Below are positions 42,550 to 51,465 of a stretch of DNA of 64,000 nt, piece after piece (positions within the stretch are counted from its first letter, which is position 1; every line of letters begins with the position of its first letter). A program made the position numbers and the translations under genes. Source of the stretch: JBGPEQ01 sp050180895 (GTDB taxonomy: Bacteria; Pseudomonadota; Alphaproteobacteria; Dongiales; Dongiaceae); the NCBI GenBank assembly GCA_050180895.1, contig JBFXDS010000007.1:128359-192358 (forward strand), in the 5' to 3' direction. Under the pieces are notes generated by a model, which was given only the letters and a program-made list of their open reading frames with translations, was not told the DNA's origin and did no database searches.

Positions 42550-43344
42550 ATGAGCCAGATGGCCCGCCGCCCGGTTCCGGCCGAGGACGTGATCAGCAAG
42601 ACGCACATGCCCTTCCGGCTCGACGCCGGCATCGCCCACCGTGCCCGCATCGGCCTCATCGTGCTGGCCACCGACCACACCATCGAGCATGAGTTCCGGC
42701 AGATCCTGCGGCTCGACGGCGTCGCCCTCTACGAGAGCCGCATCGCCAACGCGGCGCAGATCAACGCGGCGACGCTGGCGGAGATGGAGCGCGGCCTGTC
42801 GGCGGCGGCGGCCGTCATCCTGCCGGGCATCCCGCTCGATGTCGTCGCCTATGGCTGCACCTCCGGCACGGTGGTCATCGGCGAGGAGCAGGTGTTCCGG
42901 CGCATCCGCGAGGCGCGCCCCGGCGTTGCCTGCACCACGCCGATCACCGCGGCCGTCGCCGGTTTCAAGCGGCTGGGCGTCCGCCGCATCGCCCTGCTCA
43001 CGCCCTATGTCGACGAGGTCAACCAGATGTTCCGTCGCTTCCTGGAGGCGCGAGCCATTCAGGTGCCGGTGATGGGCTCCTTCAACCATGAGGACGACAA
43101 CGAGGTCGCCCGCATTTCGCAGGACTCGATCAAGGACGCCGCGCGTGAGCTGGCGCGCGAGCCGTCGGTCGAGGGCGTATTCGTCTCCTGCACCTCGCTG
43201 CGCGTCGCCGACATCGCCGAGGAACTGGAGGCCGAGATCGGCAAGCCCGTCACCTCGAGCAATCACGCGCTTGCCTGGCACTGCCTCCGCCTCGCTGGCG
43301 TGACGGATGAGATCCCCAATCTGGGCCGGCTGTTCCGCGTTTAG
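42550..43344 (+). CDS. Asp/Glu racemase superfamily enzyme (maleate isomerase/arylmalonate decarboxylase type)
   Basis: 264 residues from ATG 42550 (MSQMARRPVPAEDVISKTHMPFRLD). Both superfamily cysteines are present: VVAYGCTSGTVVIGEE and GVFVSCTSLRVADI. The arrangement C-T-S-G in the first half matches maleate cis-trans isomerase and arylmalonate decarboxylase, which act on dicarboxylates with a single or paired thiol. The substrate is unknown. Adjacent genes are a TPP decarboxylase and an amidase on the opposite strand, so no operon helps. parS lies 110 bp upstream. Confidence 0.88.
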   Translation: MSQMARRPVPAEDVISKTHMPFRLDAGIAHRARIGLIVLATDHTIEHEFRQILRLDGVALYESRIANAAQINAATLAEMERGLSAAAAVILPGIPLDVVAYGCTSGTVVIGEEQVFRRIREARPGVACTTPITAAVAGFKRLGVRRIALLTPYVDEVNQMFRRFLEARAIQVPVMGSFNHEDDNEVARISQDSIKDAARELAREPSVEGVFVSCTSLRVADIAEELEAEIGKPVTSSNHALAWHCLRLAGVTDEIPNLGRLFRV

Positions 43345-43396
43345 CTTCGCGTGGCGTCTGAAGCTCCCGCACCCTGCGGAGACCGGGACCGGCGGC

Positions 43397-43481
43397 GTGC
43401 GTGCTTCGACAGGCTCAGCATGAGGGCTTTTCTTTGTGCCACCAGGACTCTCCCTCATCCTGAGCTTGTCGAAGGACGCAG
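43397..43481. repeat. 85-bp palindromic intergenic repeat, copy d
   Basis: Arms GTGCGTGCTTCGACAGGC and complement with a few mismatches; the loop reads TTTGTGCCACCAGG, i.e. inverted relative to copies a, b, c, e and h. It lies between the convergent racemase-family and amidase genes. Confidence 0.88.
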
Positions 43482-43503
43482 GCTGGTCATGCAGGCGGCA
43501 TGA

Positions 43504-44934
43504 TCAACCCGGCGCCGGCCGGCGATCCTTCCACGGCCGTGCCGCCTCGAGCTGGGCGGCGATGCGGAACAGCAGTGCCTCGTTGCCGAAGTCGGCGCCG
43601 AACTGGATGCCGACCGGCAGCCCGTCGGCCGTCCAGTGCAGCGGCAGCGACATCGCCGGGCCGCCGCCGGCGTTGAACTGCGGCGTGAACGGGATCAGGC
43701 GGAACAGCCGCTCGTTGTAGGCGTCGAGGTCCTCGCCCATCATGTCGGTCGCGCCGAGCGGCAGCGGCGGCTCGGCCAGGACCGGCGACAGCAGCAGGTC
43801 GTAGCGCCGGAAGAAGGCGCCAAACGATCGGCCGATGCCGTGCACGACGACCAGCGCCCGCGCATAGTCGCGCGCCGTGTAGCGCCGGCCCCGCTCGGCC
43901 CACAGCGCGGTGATGCGTTCGAGATCGCCCTGGCGCAGCTCGCGCTTCAAGGCGTCGAGCCGGGCATCGACGGCATTGCGCAGGCTGCCGGAGATGATGA
44001 CGTCCATCGCCCAGCGCAGCCCGTTGAAGTCGAACGCGGGCGTCGCCTCCTCGACGTGATGCCCGAGCTCGGCGCAGAGCTTGGCGACCGACTCCACGCC
44101 GGCGACGCAGTCGGCATGCACGGGCGTGCCGGCATTGGCCTTCGTCTGCAGCGCGATGCGCAGGCGGCCGGGATCGGCGCCCACCTCCTGCAGGAACGGC
44201 CGCGACGGCGGCGGCGCCCAGTAGGGATCGCCCGGCGCCGGGCCGCTGCTGGCGTCGAGCAGCGCCGCGCTGTCGCGCACCGTGCGCGTGACGACATGGC
44301 CGCAGGCGAGCCCGCTCCAGCCTTCGCCGACATCCGGCCCGGCCGGGTTGCGGCCGCGGTTCGGCTTCAGCCCGAACACCCCGCAATTGGCGGCGGGGAT
44401 GCGGATCGAGCCGCCGCCGTCGGTGGCGTGCGCCGCCGGCACCATGCCAACGGCGACCGCGGCCGCGGCGCCGCCGCTCGAGCCGCCGGCGCTGCGCTCG
44501 GGATTCCAGGGATTGCGCGTCGGCCCGTTGACGACCGGCTCGGTCGCGGCGTTGAGGCCGAACTCCGGCGTATTGGTGCGGCCGAGGATGACGAGGCCGG
44601 CGGCCTTGTAGCGCTCGACCAGCGTGAAGTCGTGGTCGGCGACGAAGCCGTCATAGAGACGGCTGCCGTTGCCGATGCGCGCACCCTGCTGCCAGGCATA
44701 GAGATCCTTCATCAGGAAGGGCACGCCGGAGAGCGGCCCCGGCGGCAGCCCGCGGGCGATGGCGCCGCGTGCCTCCTCGTATGCCTTCTGGACGACGGCG
44801 TTGAGCTTGGGGTTGAGCGACTCGATGCGTTCGATCGCCGCGTCGAGCAGCTCGGCCGCCGTCACCTGCCTGCGGGCGACGAGACCGGCGAGGCCGAGGA
44901 CGTCATGATCGGCGTAGTCCTTGAAAGCGGCCAT
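43504..44934 (-). CDS. Amidase-signature family enzyme
   Basis: 476 residues; ATG at 44934 (a GTG nine bases upstream is also in frame). Hydrolyses an amide with the Ser-cisSer-Lys triad: Lys in GVPFLMKDLYAWQ, cis-Ser in ERSAGGSSGGAAAAVAVG and the nucleophile in ATDGGGSIRIPAANCG. The remaining sequence is typical of AS-family enzymes such as 6-aminohexanoate-cyclic-dimer hydrolase-like amidases. Substrate unknown. It is the only gene of its leftward unit and diverges from the phosphonate operon. Confidence 0.93.
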   Translation of the reverse strand: MAAFKDYADHDVLGLAGLVARRQVTAAELLDAAIERIESLNPKLNAVVQKAYEEARGAIARGLPPGPLSGVPFLMKDLYAWQQGARIGNGSRLYDGFVADHDFTLVERYKAAGLVILGRTNTPEFGLNAATEPVVNGPTRNPWNPERSAGGSSGGAAAAVAVGMVPAAHATDGGGSIRIPAANCGVFGLKPNRGRNPAGPDVGEGWSGLACGHVVTRTVRDSAALLDASSGPAPGDPYWAPPPSRPFLQEVGADPGRLRIALQTKANAGTPVHADCVAGVESVAKLCAELGHHVEEATPAFDFNGLRWAMDVIISGSLRNAVDARLDALKRELRQGDLERITALWAERGRRYTARDYARALVVVHGIGRSFGAFFRRYDLLLSPVLAEPPLPLGATDMMGEDLDAYNERLFRLIPFTPQFNAGGGPAMSLPLHWTADGLPVGIQFGADFGNEALLFRIAAQLEAARPWKDRRPAPG

Positions 44935-45123
44935 CTTCTTCACCCCTCAGATGTATCTCGCGAACCGTTATCGCCGTTGTCTTGGATCGCCAGCACGCGA
45001 GGGCGGGACGATTGGAAACGCCGCCGGACGCGATGTAACAAATCCCTCAAGAATCGTTCATCGTGGTGCATCGAACTGGCTTCAGGTTGACGGCGCCAAA
45101 GTCATAACCTGGAGGCGTCATCA

Positions 45124-46158
45124 ATGAATACGAAAACTCTGCGCCTGGCCACGCGCGTGGTCGGCGGTGCGTTTGCCGTGGCGATCGCGGCGGCGCCTGT
45201 GCTCGCCGAGGATCTCGTCGTTTACACCGCTCTCGAAGACGACCAGTTGGCGGACTACAAGGCCGCCTTCGAGGTCAAGAATCCCGACATCCAGATCAGC
45301 TGGGTCCGCGATTCGACTGGACCGATTACGGCCCGGCTGCTGGCCGAAAAGTCGAACCGTCAGGCCGACGCCATCTGGGGTCTGGCCGCGACCAGCCTGC
45401 TGATCCTCGACAAGGAGGGCATGCTCGAAGGCTATGCGCCGGCCGGCGCCGATGCCCTCAAGCCGGGGTTCAAGGATGCCGCCAGCCCGCCCAAGTGGAT
45501 CGGCATGGACGCGTGGGCCTCGGCCATCTGCTACAACGTCCCGGAGGGGCAGGCGAAAGGCGTTCCGCAGCCGGCCTCCTGGGCCGATCTCCTGAAGCCC
45601 GAATATAAAGGTCACATCGTGATGTCGAACCCGGCCTCCTCCGGAACGGGCTACCTGACCGTTTCGGCCATCCTCCAGCTGATGGGCGAGGAGAAGGGTT
45701 GGGCCTATCTGGACGGCCTGCATCAGAACATCAACACCTACATGCATTCCGGCTCGAAGCCCTGCGTCAGCGCGGCCAAGGGCGAATACATCGCCGGCAT
45801 CTCCTTCGCCTATCGCGGCGTGCAGGAGAAGAACAAGGGCGCGCCGATCGAGATCGTCCTGCCGTCGGAAGGCATCGGCTGGGACATGGAAGCTGCCGCC
45901 ATCTTGACCGGCACCGACAACTCGGATGCGGCCAAGAAGCTGCTGGACTTCGCCGCCAGCGAGGAGGCCAACAAGCTCTATGCCGCCAGCTACTCGGTGA
46001 CCGCGCATCCTAATGTGTCCGGCAAGATCGAGAACTATCCGGACAACGAAGAGCAGCTGATGATCAAGAACGACTTCGCCTGGGCCGCAGCCAACCGTGA
46101 CCGCATCCTGGCGGAGTGGTCGAAGCGCTACGATACGAAGAGCGAGCCGAAGAGCTGA
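45124..46158 (+). CDS. phnS: 2-Aminoethylphosphonate ABC transporter, substrate-binding protein
   Basis: 344 residues. Signal peptide ends near PVLAED; the mature protein begins DLVVYTALEDDQLADYKAAFEVKNPDIQISWVRDSTGPITARLLAEK, the Fe3+/polyamine-type binding-protein fold used by the PhnS2 group. A periplasmic receptor for 2-aminoethylphosphonate is inferred from the operon: ATPase, fused permease, regulator, phnW and phnX all follow. GGAGGCG lies upstream of the ATG. A strong hairpin repeat separates it from phnT, as is common after highly expressed binding-protein genes. Confidence 0.92.
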   Translation: MNTKTLRLATRVVGGAFAVAIAAAPVLAEDLVVYTALEDDQLADYKAAFEVKNPDIQISWVRDSTGPITARLLAEKSNRQADAIWGLAATSLLILDKEGMLEGYAPAGADALKPGFKDAASPPKWIGMDAWASAICYNVPEGQAKGVPQPASWADLLKPEYKGHIVMSNPASSGTGYLTVSAILQLMGEEKGWAYLDGLHQNINTYMHSGSKPCVSAAKGEYIAGISFAYRGVQEKNKGAPIEIVLPSEGIGWDMEAAAILTGTDNSDAAKKLLDFAASEEANKLYAASYSVTAHPNVSGKIENYPDNEEQLMIKNDFAWAAANRDRILAEWSKRYDTKSEPKS

Positions 46159-46191
46159 AGCGCAGGATCTCCGAGATTCGGCATATGCAGA

Positions 46192-46290
46192 CACCCCCCA
46201 CCCTGGCCCTCCCCCTCAAGGGGGAGGGAATACCGCGCCGACGGACGCGCTTCCCTCCCCCCTTGAGGGGGAGGGCAGGGTGGGGGGTGG
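46192..46290. repeat. Palindromic repeat of the CCCTCCCCCTCAAGG type, copy 2
   Basis: Arms of nearly 40 bp (CACCCCCCACCCTGGCCCTC... and complement) with a loop around 46230-46250. Sister of 8731-8828. It lies between phnS and phnT in the same direction and would form a stable stem in the operon transcript. Confidence 0.85.
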
Positions 46291-46332
46291 TGCTGCCGTC
46301 CGCACCTTTGTCTTTCGTGCAAGAGGATGAGC

Positions 46333-47412
46333 ATGACGCCAGCGGAGCCCTATCTGGTCATCGACCGGGTGAACAAGAGCTTCGGCCGCTTTCAGGCGCT
46401 GAAGGACATCTCGCTCGCCATCGACAAGGGCGAGTTCGTCTGCTTCCTCGGTCCCTCCGGCTGCGGCAAGACCACGCTGCTGCGCGCCATCGCCGGGCTC
46501 GACATCCAGAGCAGCGGCCGGATCCTGCAGGGCGGCCGCGACATCTCGGCCCTGCCGCCGTCGGAGCGCGATTTCGGCATCGTCTTCCAGTCCTATGCGC
46601 TCTTTCCCAACCTGACGGTCGAGCGCAACGTCGGTTACGGCCTCGGCAACCTGGGGCTGGCCAAGGCGGAGGTGACCAAGCGCGTCGCCGGGCTGCTCCA
46701 GCTCGTCGGGCTGGCGGAGCATGGGCGCAAATATCCGGCGCAGCTGTCGGGCGGCCAGCAGCAGCGCGTCGCCCTGGCCCGCGCCCTGGCGATGTCGCCC
46801 GGCCTGCTCCTGCTCGACGAGCCGCTGTCGGCCCTCGATGCCCGCGTCCGCCTGCGCCTGCGCCAGGAGATCAAGGCCCTGCATCGACGCCTCGGCATCA
46901 CCACCGTCATGGTGACGCATGACCAGGAGGAGGCGCTGACCATGGCCGACAAGATCGTCGTCATGAACGTCGGCGCCGTCGAGCAGATCGGCACGCCGCT
47001 CGACATCTACCGCCGCCCGGCCAGCCGCTTCGTCGCCGATTTCATCGGCACCATGAACTTCCTGCATGCGCAGGCCATCGACGCGGCGCGCGTCCGCGTC
47101 GGCAGCATCGAATTGTCGTTCGCCGACGGCCTGCCCGGCCTCCGCCCCGGCGCGCCGGTGACCCTGTGCGTCCGTCCGGAGGATGTCGTCGTGCGCAGCG
47201 TCGACAGCGCGACCGCCAATGCGTTCGCCGCGCGCATCGCGGACCTGGAGTTTCTCGGCTCGTTCTATCGCGCGCGGCTGTCGCCGCCCAGCAACGGCGT
47301 CGAGTTCGCCGCCGACTTCTCCATCAACGCCGTTCGCGACCTCGATCTGTCCCCCGACAAGCTCGTCACCATCGCCTTGCCCGCCGATCGGCTGCGGGTC
47401 TTCCCCCAGTAG
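46333..47412 (+). CDS. phnT: 2-Aminoethylphosphonate ABC transporter, ATP-binding protein
   Basis: 359 residues from ATG 46333 (AGAGG six bases upstream; ATG 46327 abuts it). Walker A GPSGCGKTT, Q loop FQSYALFP, signature LSGGQQQRVALARAL, Walker B LLLLDEPLSALD and VTHDQEEALTMAD are all intact. A C-terminal TOBE domain follows (about 245-355; VTLCVRPEDVVVRS). It belongs to the spermidine/Fe/phosphonate ATPase class and pairs with the fused permease downstream. Confidence 0.94.
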   Translation: MTPAEPYLVIDRVNKSFGRFQALKDISLAIDKGEFVCFLGPSGCGKTTLLRAIAGLDIQSSGRILQGGRDISALPPSERDFGIVFQSYALFPNLTVERNVGYGLGNLGLAKAEVTKRVAGLLQLVGLAEHGRKYPAQLSGGQQQRVALARALAMSPGLLLLDEPLSALDARVRLRLRQEIKALHRRLGITTVMVTHDQEEALTMADKIVVMNVGAVEQIGTPLDIYRRPASRFVADFIGTMNFLHAQAIDAARVRVGSIELSFADGLPGLRPGAPVTLCVRPEDVVVRSVDSATANAFAARIADLEFLGSFYRARLSPPSNGVEFAADFSINAVRDLDLSPDKLVTIALPADRLRVFPQ

Positions 47413-47448
47413 GTGGGAACGCTTCGATGTCGGCCGGCACGACCATCG

Positions 47449-47533
47449 GTGCGTCCTTCGACAAGCTCAGGATGAGGGATGATTTTCATGGCACGAAGAA
47501 AAACCCTCATCCTGAGCTTGTCGAAGGACGCGC
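47449..47533. repeat. 85-bp palindromic intergenic repeat, copy e
   Basis: Arms GTGCGTCCTTCGACAAGC...; loop with ATGGCACGAAGAA. It lies in the 154-bp gap between phnT and phnU, within one operon. Confidence 0.9.
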
Positions 47534-47566
47534 GGCGTTGATCCCGGTTTCCGTAAGGCGCCAAAC

Positions 47567-49285
47567 ATGACCGCAATCACGCAGGAGGCGACAGGATCGC
47601 TCTCACCCGTCGCGCGGGTGCGGCCGAAGATCGGCACCGAGGGCTGGATCATGCGCGCCGGCCTGGCCGGGCTCGGTCTCTACCTGACCGTGACGGTCGT
47701 GCTGCCGCTCTACGCCATGCTGTCGAAGAGCTTCGAGGACAAGGCGGGCGCCTTCGTCGGCCTCGCCAACTACGTTCGCTATTTCTCGGAGCCGGCGCTC
47801 TCGGCGTCTTTGTGGAACAGCCTGTGGATCGCCGGCGTCAGCACGGCGATCACGATCCTGCTGGCCTTCGTCTACGCCTTCGCGCTGACGCGCAGCTGCA
47901 TGCCGGCGAAGGGCCTGTTCCGGGCCATCGCCCTGGTGCCGCTGCTGGCGCCGTCGCTGCTGCCGGCGCTGGCGCTCGTCTATCTCTTCGGCAACCAGGG
48001 CATGATCAGGGGCCTGCTGTTCGGCGCCAGCCTCTACGGCCCGATCGGCATCATCATCGGCGAGGTCTTCTTCGCCTTCCCGCATGCCGTCATCATCATC
48101 ATGACGGCGCTGGCCGCCGCCGACCAGCGGCTGTACGAAGCCGCGCAGGCCATGCGCGCCGGCCGCGTGCGCGTCTTCAGCTCGGTGACCTTGCCGGGCT
48201 GCCGCTTCGGCCTGATCAGCGCCTGCTTCGTCGTCTTCACGCTGGTCTTCACCGATTTCGGCGTGCCCAAGGTCGTCGGCGGCTCCTACAACGTGCTGGC
48301 GACCGACGTCTACAAGCAGGTCATCGGCCAGTTCAATTTCCAGATGGGCGCCGTCGTCGGCATGCTGCTGCTGGCGCCGGCCGTGATTTCGTTCGTCGTC
48401 GACCGCATCGTCCAGCGCCGGCAGGTGGCGCTGCTGTCCGCCCGCGCGGTGCCCTACGAGCCGAAGCCGAACCGGCTTGCCGATGGCTGCCTGCTCGCCT
48501 TCTGCGTCGTCGTCGCCGTCATCCTGCTGGGCATCCTGGCGACGGCGGCGTTCGGCTCGCTCGTCACCTACTGGCCCTACAACATGTCGCTGACGCTCGG
48601 CAACTACGACTTCAACAACATCGACACCAAGGGCTGGGGCGCCTATTGGAACAGCCTGATCATGGCGGCGGCCACGGCGGTGATCGGCACGACGATCGTG
48701 TTCGGCGGCGCCTACCTCGTGGAGAAGGGCCGAGGCTTCGAGAAGGGTCGCGCCTTCATCCATCTGATGTGCATCGTCCCGCTGGCGGTACCCGGCGTCG
48801 TCCTCGGGCTTTCCTACATCTTCTTCTTCAACAGCCCCGGCAATCCGCTCAATTTCGTCTATTTGACGATGGCCGTCCTGGTCATCGCCACGGTGACGCA
48901 TTTCTACACCGTGCCGCACCTGACGGCGCTGACGGCGCTCAAATCCCTCGATCCCGAGTTCGAGTCGGTGTCGGCCTCGCTGAAGGTGCCGTTCTATCGC
49001 ACCTTCTGGCGCGTGACCGTGCCGGTCTCGCTGCTCACCGTCATCGACATCGCCATCTACTACTTCGTCAACGCCATGGCGACGGTGTCGGCGGTCGTCT
49101 TCCTCTACGGCCCGGACACCAAGCTGGCGTCGATCTCCGCCCTCAACATGGACGATGCCGGCAACACCGCCCACGCCGCCGCCATGGGCATGACGATCGT
49201 CCTGACCTCGGCGGCGGTGAAGGGCCTGCAGCTGCTGCTGACCCGCGGCCTGGTCCGCCGCACGCAGGCCTGGCGGAAACGGTGA
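47567..49285 (+). CDS. phnU: 2-Aminoethylphosphonate ABC transporter, fused permease (PhnU2 type)
   Basis: 572 residues with about twelve membrane helices, formed by two binding-protein-dependent permease modules in one chain. Each half carries an EAA-like loop: YEAAQAMRAGRVRVFSSVTLPGCR in the first and FESVSASLKVPFYRTFWRVTVPVS in the second. In Salmonella PhnU and PhnV are separate; the fused form is known from the type-2 AEP transporters. The start ATG at 47567 begins MTAITQEATGSLSPVARVRPKIGTEGW. It ends 8 bp before the convergent LysR gene. Confidence 0.93.
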   Translation: MTAITQEATGSLSPVARVRPKIGTEGWIMRAGLAGLGLYLTVTVVLPLYAMLSKSFEDKAGAFVGLANYVRYFSEPALSASLWNSLWIAGVSTAITILLAFVYAFALTRSCMPAKGLFRAIALVPLLAPSLLPALALVYLFGNQGMIRGLLFGASLYGPIGIIIGEVFFAFPHAVIIIMTALAAADQRLYEAAQAMRAGRVRVFSSVTLPGCRFGLISACFVVFTLVFTDFGVPKVVGGSYNVLATDVYKQVIGQFNFQMGAVVGMLLLAPAVISFVVDRIVQRRQVALLSARAVPYEPKPNRLADGCLLAFCVVVAVILLGILATAAFGSLVTYWPYNMSLTLGNYDFNNIDTKGWGAYWNSLIMAAATAVIGTTIVFGGAYLVEKGRGFEKGRAFIHLMCIVPLAVPGVVLGLSYIFFFNSPGNPLNFVYLTMAVLVIATVTHFYTVPHLTALTALKSLDPEFESVSASLKVPFYRTFWRVTVPVSLLTVIDIAIYYFVNAMATVSAVVFLYGPDTKLASISALNMDDAGNTAHAAAMGMTIVLTSAAVKGLQLLLTRGLVRRTQAWRKR

Positions 49286-49293
49286 ACCGCGGC

Positions 49294-50160
49294 TCAGCCG
49301 CGTTCGACGATGTCGAGGAAGGCGCGGACGACCCGCAGCGCCCGCCGGTCGGCGAGGCAGGCGACATGCTCGACCATCTCGATGGCGTCACCTTCGATGG
49401 TGAGGGCGCGCAGCCGCTCGTCGTGGCCGAACTCGAAGGCGGAGACGACGCCGATGCCGAGGCCGGCGGCGACCGCCTCGCGGACGGCCTCGCGGCTGCC
49501 GATCTCCAGCACCTCGCCGACGGCGACGCCGGCACGAGATGCGGCGGCCTCGAAGGCGCGCCGCGTCGTCGAGCCGGTCTCGCGCAGGACCATGCGCTGC
49601 CGCGCCAGGTCCGCGAGCCGGATGGCGCCGCGCCCGGCCCAGGGATGGGCGCGGTCGACGAAGGCGATCAGACGGTCGCGCCGGAGCGGCCGGGCGAACA
49701 GCCGGTCGTCCGGCTGCAGGTCGGCGATGACCGCCACGTCGGCGCGATGGTCCAGCAGCTGGTGCAGCACCTCGTCCGAATTGCCGATCGACAGCGACAG
49801 GCGCACGCCGGGATAGGCGCGGGTGAAGGCCGACAATGCCGCCATGATGTGCTGCGGCGCGTCGGCGGCGACCCGCAGGTGGCCGCCCCGCAGGCCGCGC
49901 GTTGCCGCCAGCAGCTGCTCGGCCTCGGTCTCCAGGCCGAAATAGCGTCGCGTGACGCCAAGCAGCTCCTGTCCCAGCGCGGTCGGCTGCACGCGCCGGC
50001 CGCGCCGGTCGAACAGCAGGGCGCCATAGGTCTCCTCCAGCGATTTCACCTGCGCCGAGAGGGTCGGCTGGGTGACGTGCAGATCCGCCGCGGCCCGCGT
50101 GAAGCTGCCCGCGTTGGCCACGGCATGGAAGGCGCGCAGCTGGGCGTGCGTTATTGTCAT
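49294..50160 (-). CDS. LysR-family regulator of phosphonate use
   Basis: 288 residues. N-terminal winged helix-turn-helix MTITHAQLRAFHAVANAGSFTRAAADLHVTQPTLSAQVKSLEETYGALLFDRRGRRV, then a periplasmic-binding-protein-like effector domain. It is divergent from phnW, and the 81-bp gap is packed with palindromes, one of which includes its own start codon, so autoregulation is likely. By position it should activate phnWX, and probably the transporter genes, in response to AEP or a catabolite. Confidence 0.94.
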   Translation of the reverse strand: MTITHAQLRAFHAVANAGSFTRAAADLHVTQPTLSAQVKSLEETYGALLFDRRGRRVQPTALGQELLGVTRRYFGLETEAEQLLAATRGLRGGHLRVAADAPQHIMAALSAFTRAYPGVRLSLSIGNSDEVLHQLLDHRADVAVIADLQPDDRLFARPLRRDRLIAFVDRAHPWAGRGAIRLADLARQRMVLRETGSTTRRAFEAAASRAGVAVGEVLEIGSREAVREAVAAGLGIGVVSAFEFGHDERLRALTIEGDAIEMVEHVACLADRRALRVVRAFLDIVERG

Positions 50161-50200
50161 GATCTATAGATCATATAGAAACTAGTGATTTGATTTATAG
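50159..50200. promoter_or_regulatory. Overlapping LysR-type operator palindromes
   Basis: ATGATCTATAGATCAT (50159-50174) is a perfect palindrome overlapping the LysR start codon. TCTATA-N5-TATAGA (50163-50179) overlaps it. A further arm TGATTTATAG (50191-50200) is the one-mismatch complement of CTATAGATCA (50164-50173). The spacing suits a LysR tetramer contacting an RBS/ABS pair between the two divergent genes. Confidence 0.7.
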
Positions 50201-50241
50201 CAGGGCGGCGCCCATAGTCTCCAGCAATAAAGGAGCACCCG

Positions 50242-51381
50242 ATGACCGACCCCCGCGATCCCCTGCTGCTGACCCCCGGCCCACTGACCACGTCGGCGAC
50301 GGTCAAGGCGGTAATGACCCGCGACTGGGGCTCGCGCGACGCCGCCTTCATCGAAATCAACAAGCGCGTGCGCGATCGGCTGGTCGAGTTGATCGGCGGT
50401 GCGGACACCCATGTCTGCGTCCCCGTGCAGGGCAGCGGCACCTTCGCCGTCGAGGCGATGATCGGCACGCTGGTGCCGAGGGCCGGCAAGCTGCTCGTCC
50501 TGATCAACGGCGCCTACGGCAAGCGCGCGGCGAAGATCTGCGATTACATCGGCCGCGCCCACGCCGACATCGAATGGCCCGAGGACCAGGCCGTCGATCC
50601 GCAGCGCGTCGCGGCGGCGCTGCAGGCCGACGCCGCGATCACCCACGTCTTCGTCGTGCATTGCGAGACGACGTCGGGCGTCCTCAATCCCGTCGAGGCC
50701 GTCGGTGCGGTTGTCGCGGCCGCCGGCCGCCGCCTGCTGGTCGATTCCATGAGTGCGTTCGGCGCGCTGCCGCTCGACGCCAAGACGATTGCGTTCGACG
50801 CCGTCGCCGCCTCCTCGAACAAATGCATCGAGGGCATGCCCGGCGTGGGCTTCGTCCTTTGCCGGCGCGACGCGCTCGATGCGGCGAAGGGCAACGCCCA
50901 TTCGCTCAGCCTCGACCTCCATGACCAGTGGACGGCGATGGAGAAGACCGCGCAGTGGCGCTTCACGCCGCCGATCCAGGTGATCGTCGCCTTCGAGCAG
51001 GCGCTGCGCGAGCACGCGGCGGAGGGCGGCGTCGCCGGCCGCGGCGCGCGCTATCGCCAGAATTGCCGCATCCTCGTCGAGGGCATGCGCGCGCTCGGCT
51101 TCGAGACGCTGCTGCCCGACCGCCTGCAGGCGCCGATCATCGTCACCTTCCGCATGCCCGCCGATCCGAAGTTCCGCTTCGAGACATTCTATGATCGCTT
51201 GCGCGACAAGGGCTACGTCATCTATCCCGGCAAGCTCACCGTCGCCGACTCCTTCCGCATCGGCTGCATCGGCCGCCTCGGCGCGGCGGAGATGAAGAGC
51301 GCGCTCGCCGCCATCAAGGAAGCGATGGACGAGATGGGCGTCGCCAGCGGCGCCCCGGCGCCGGCCAAACGCACGGCGTGA
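50242..51381 (+). CDS. phnW: 2-Aminoethylphosphonate:pyruvate transaminase
   Basis: PLP enzyme converting AEP plus pyruvate to phosphonoacetaldehyde plus alanine. 379 residues. Diagnostic start LLLTPGPLTTSATVKAVMTRDWGSRD; VQGSGTFAVEAMIGTL in the cofactor site; PLP-binding Lys in VAASSNKCIEGMPGVGFVLCRR; VIYPGKLTVADSFRIGCIGRL near the end. It is the first gene of the rightward phnW-phnX unit. Confidence 0.97.
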   Translation: MTDPRDPLLLTPGPLTTSATVKAVMTRDWGSRDAAFIEINKRVRDRLVELIGGADTHVCVPVQGSGTFAVEAMIGTLVPRAGKLLVLINGAYGKRAAKICDYIGRAHADIEWPEDQAVDPQRVAAALQADAAITHVFVVHCETTSGVLNPVEAVGAVVAAAGRRLLVDSMSAFGALPLDAKTIAFDAVAASSNKCIEGMPGVGFVLCRRDALDAAKGNAHSLSLDLHDQWTAMEKTAQWRFTPPIQVIVAFEQALREHAAEGGVAGRGARYRQNCRILVEGMRALGFETLLPDRLQAPIIVTFRMPADPKFRFETFYDRLRDKGYVIYPGKLTVADSFRIGCIGRLGAAEMKSALAAIKEAMDEMGVASGAPAPAKRTA

Positions 51382-51399
51382 AGTGCCGCACGAACCGTT

Positions 51400-51427
51400 G
51401 GAGGGGCGGGTCTAAGACCCGCCCTCC
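51400..51427. other. Hairpin between phnW and phnX
   Basis: GCGGGTCT-A-AGACCCGC, extended by GGAGGG/CCCTCC with one bulge, forms a very stable stem 19 bp after the phnW stop. No T-run, so it is not a standard terminator; it may tune phnX expression. Confidence 0.6.
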
Positions 51428-51465
51428 AGAGACCGAACAGACCTTAACTAAGGGAACTTGAACCG

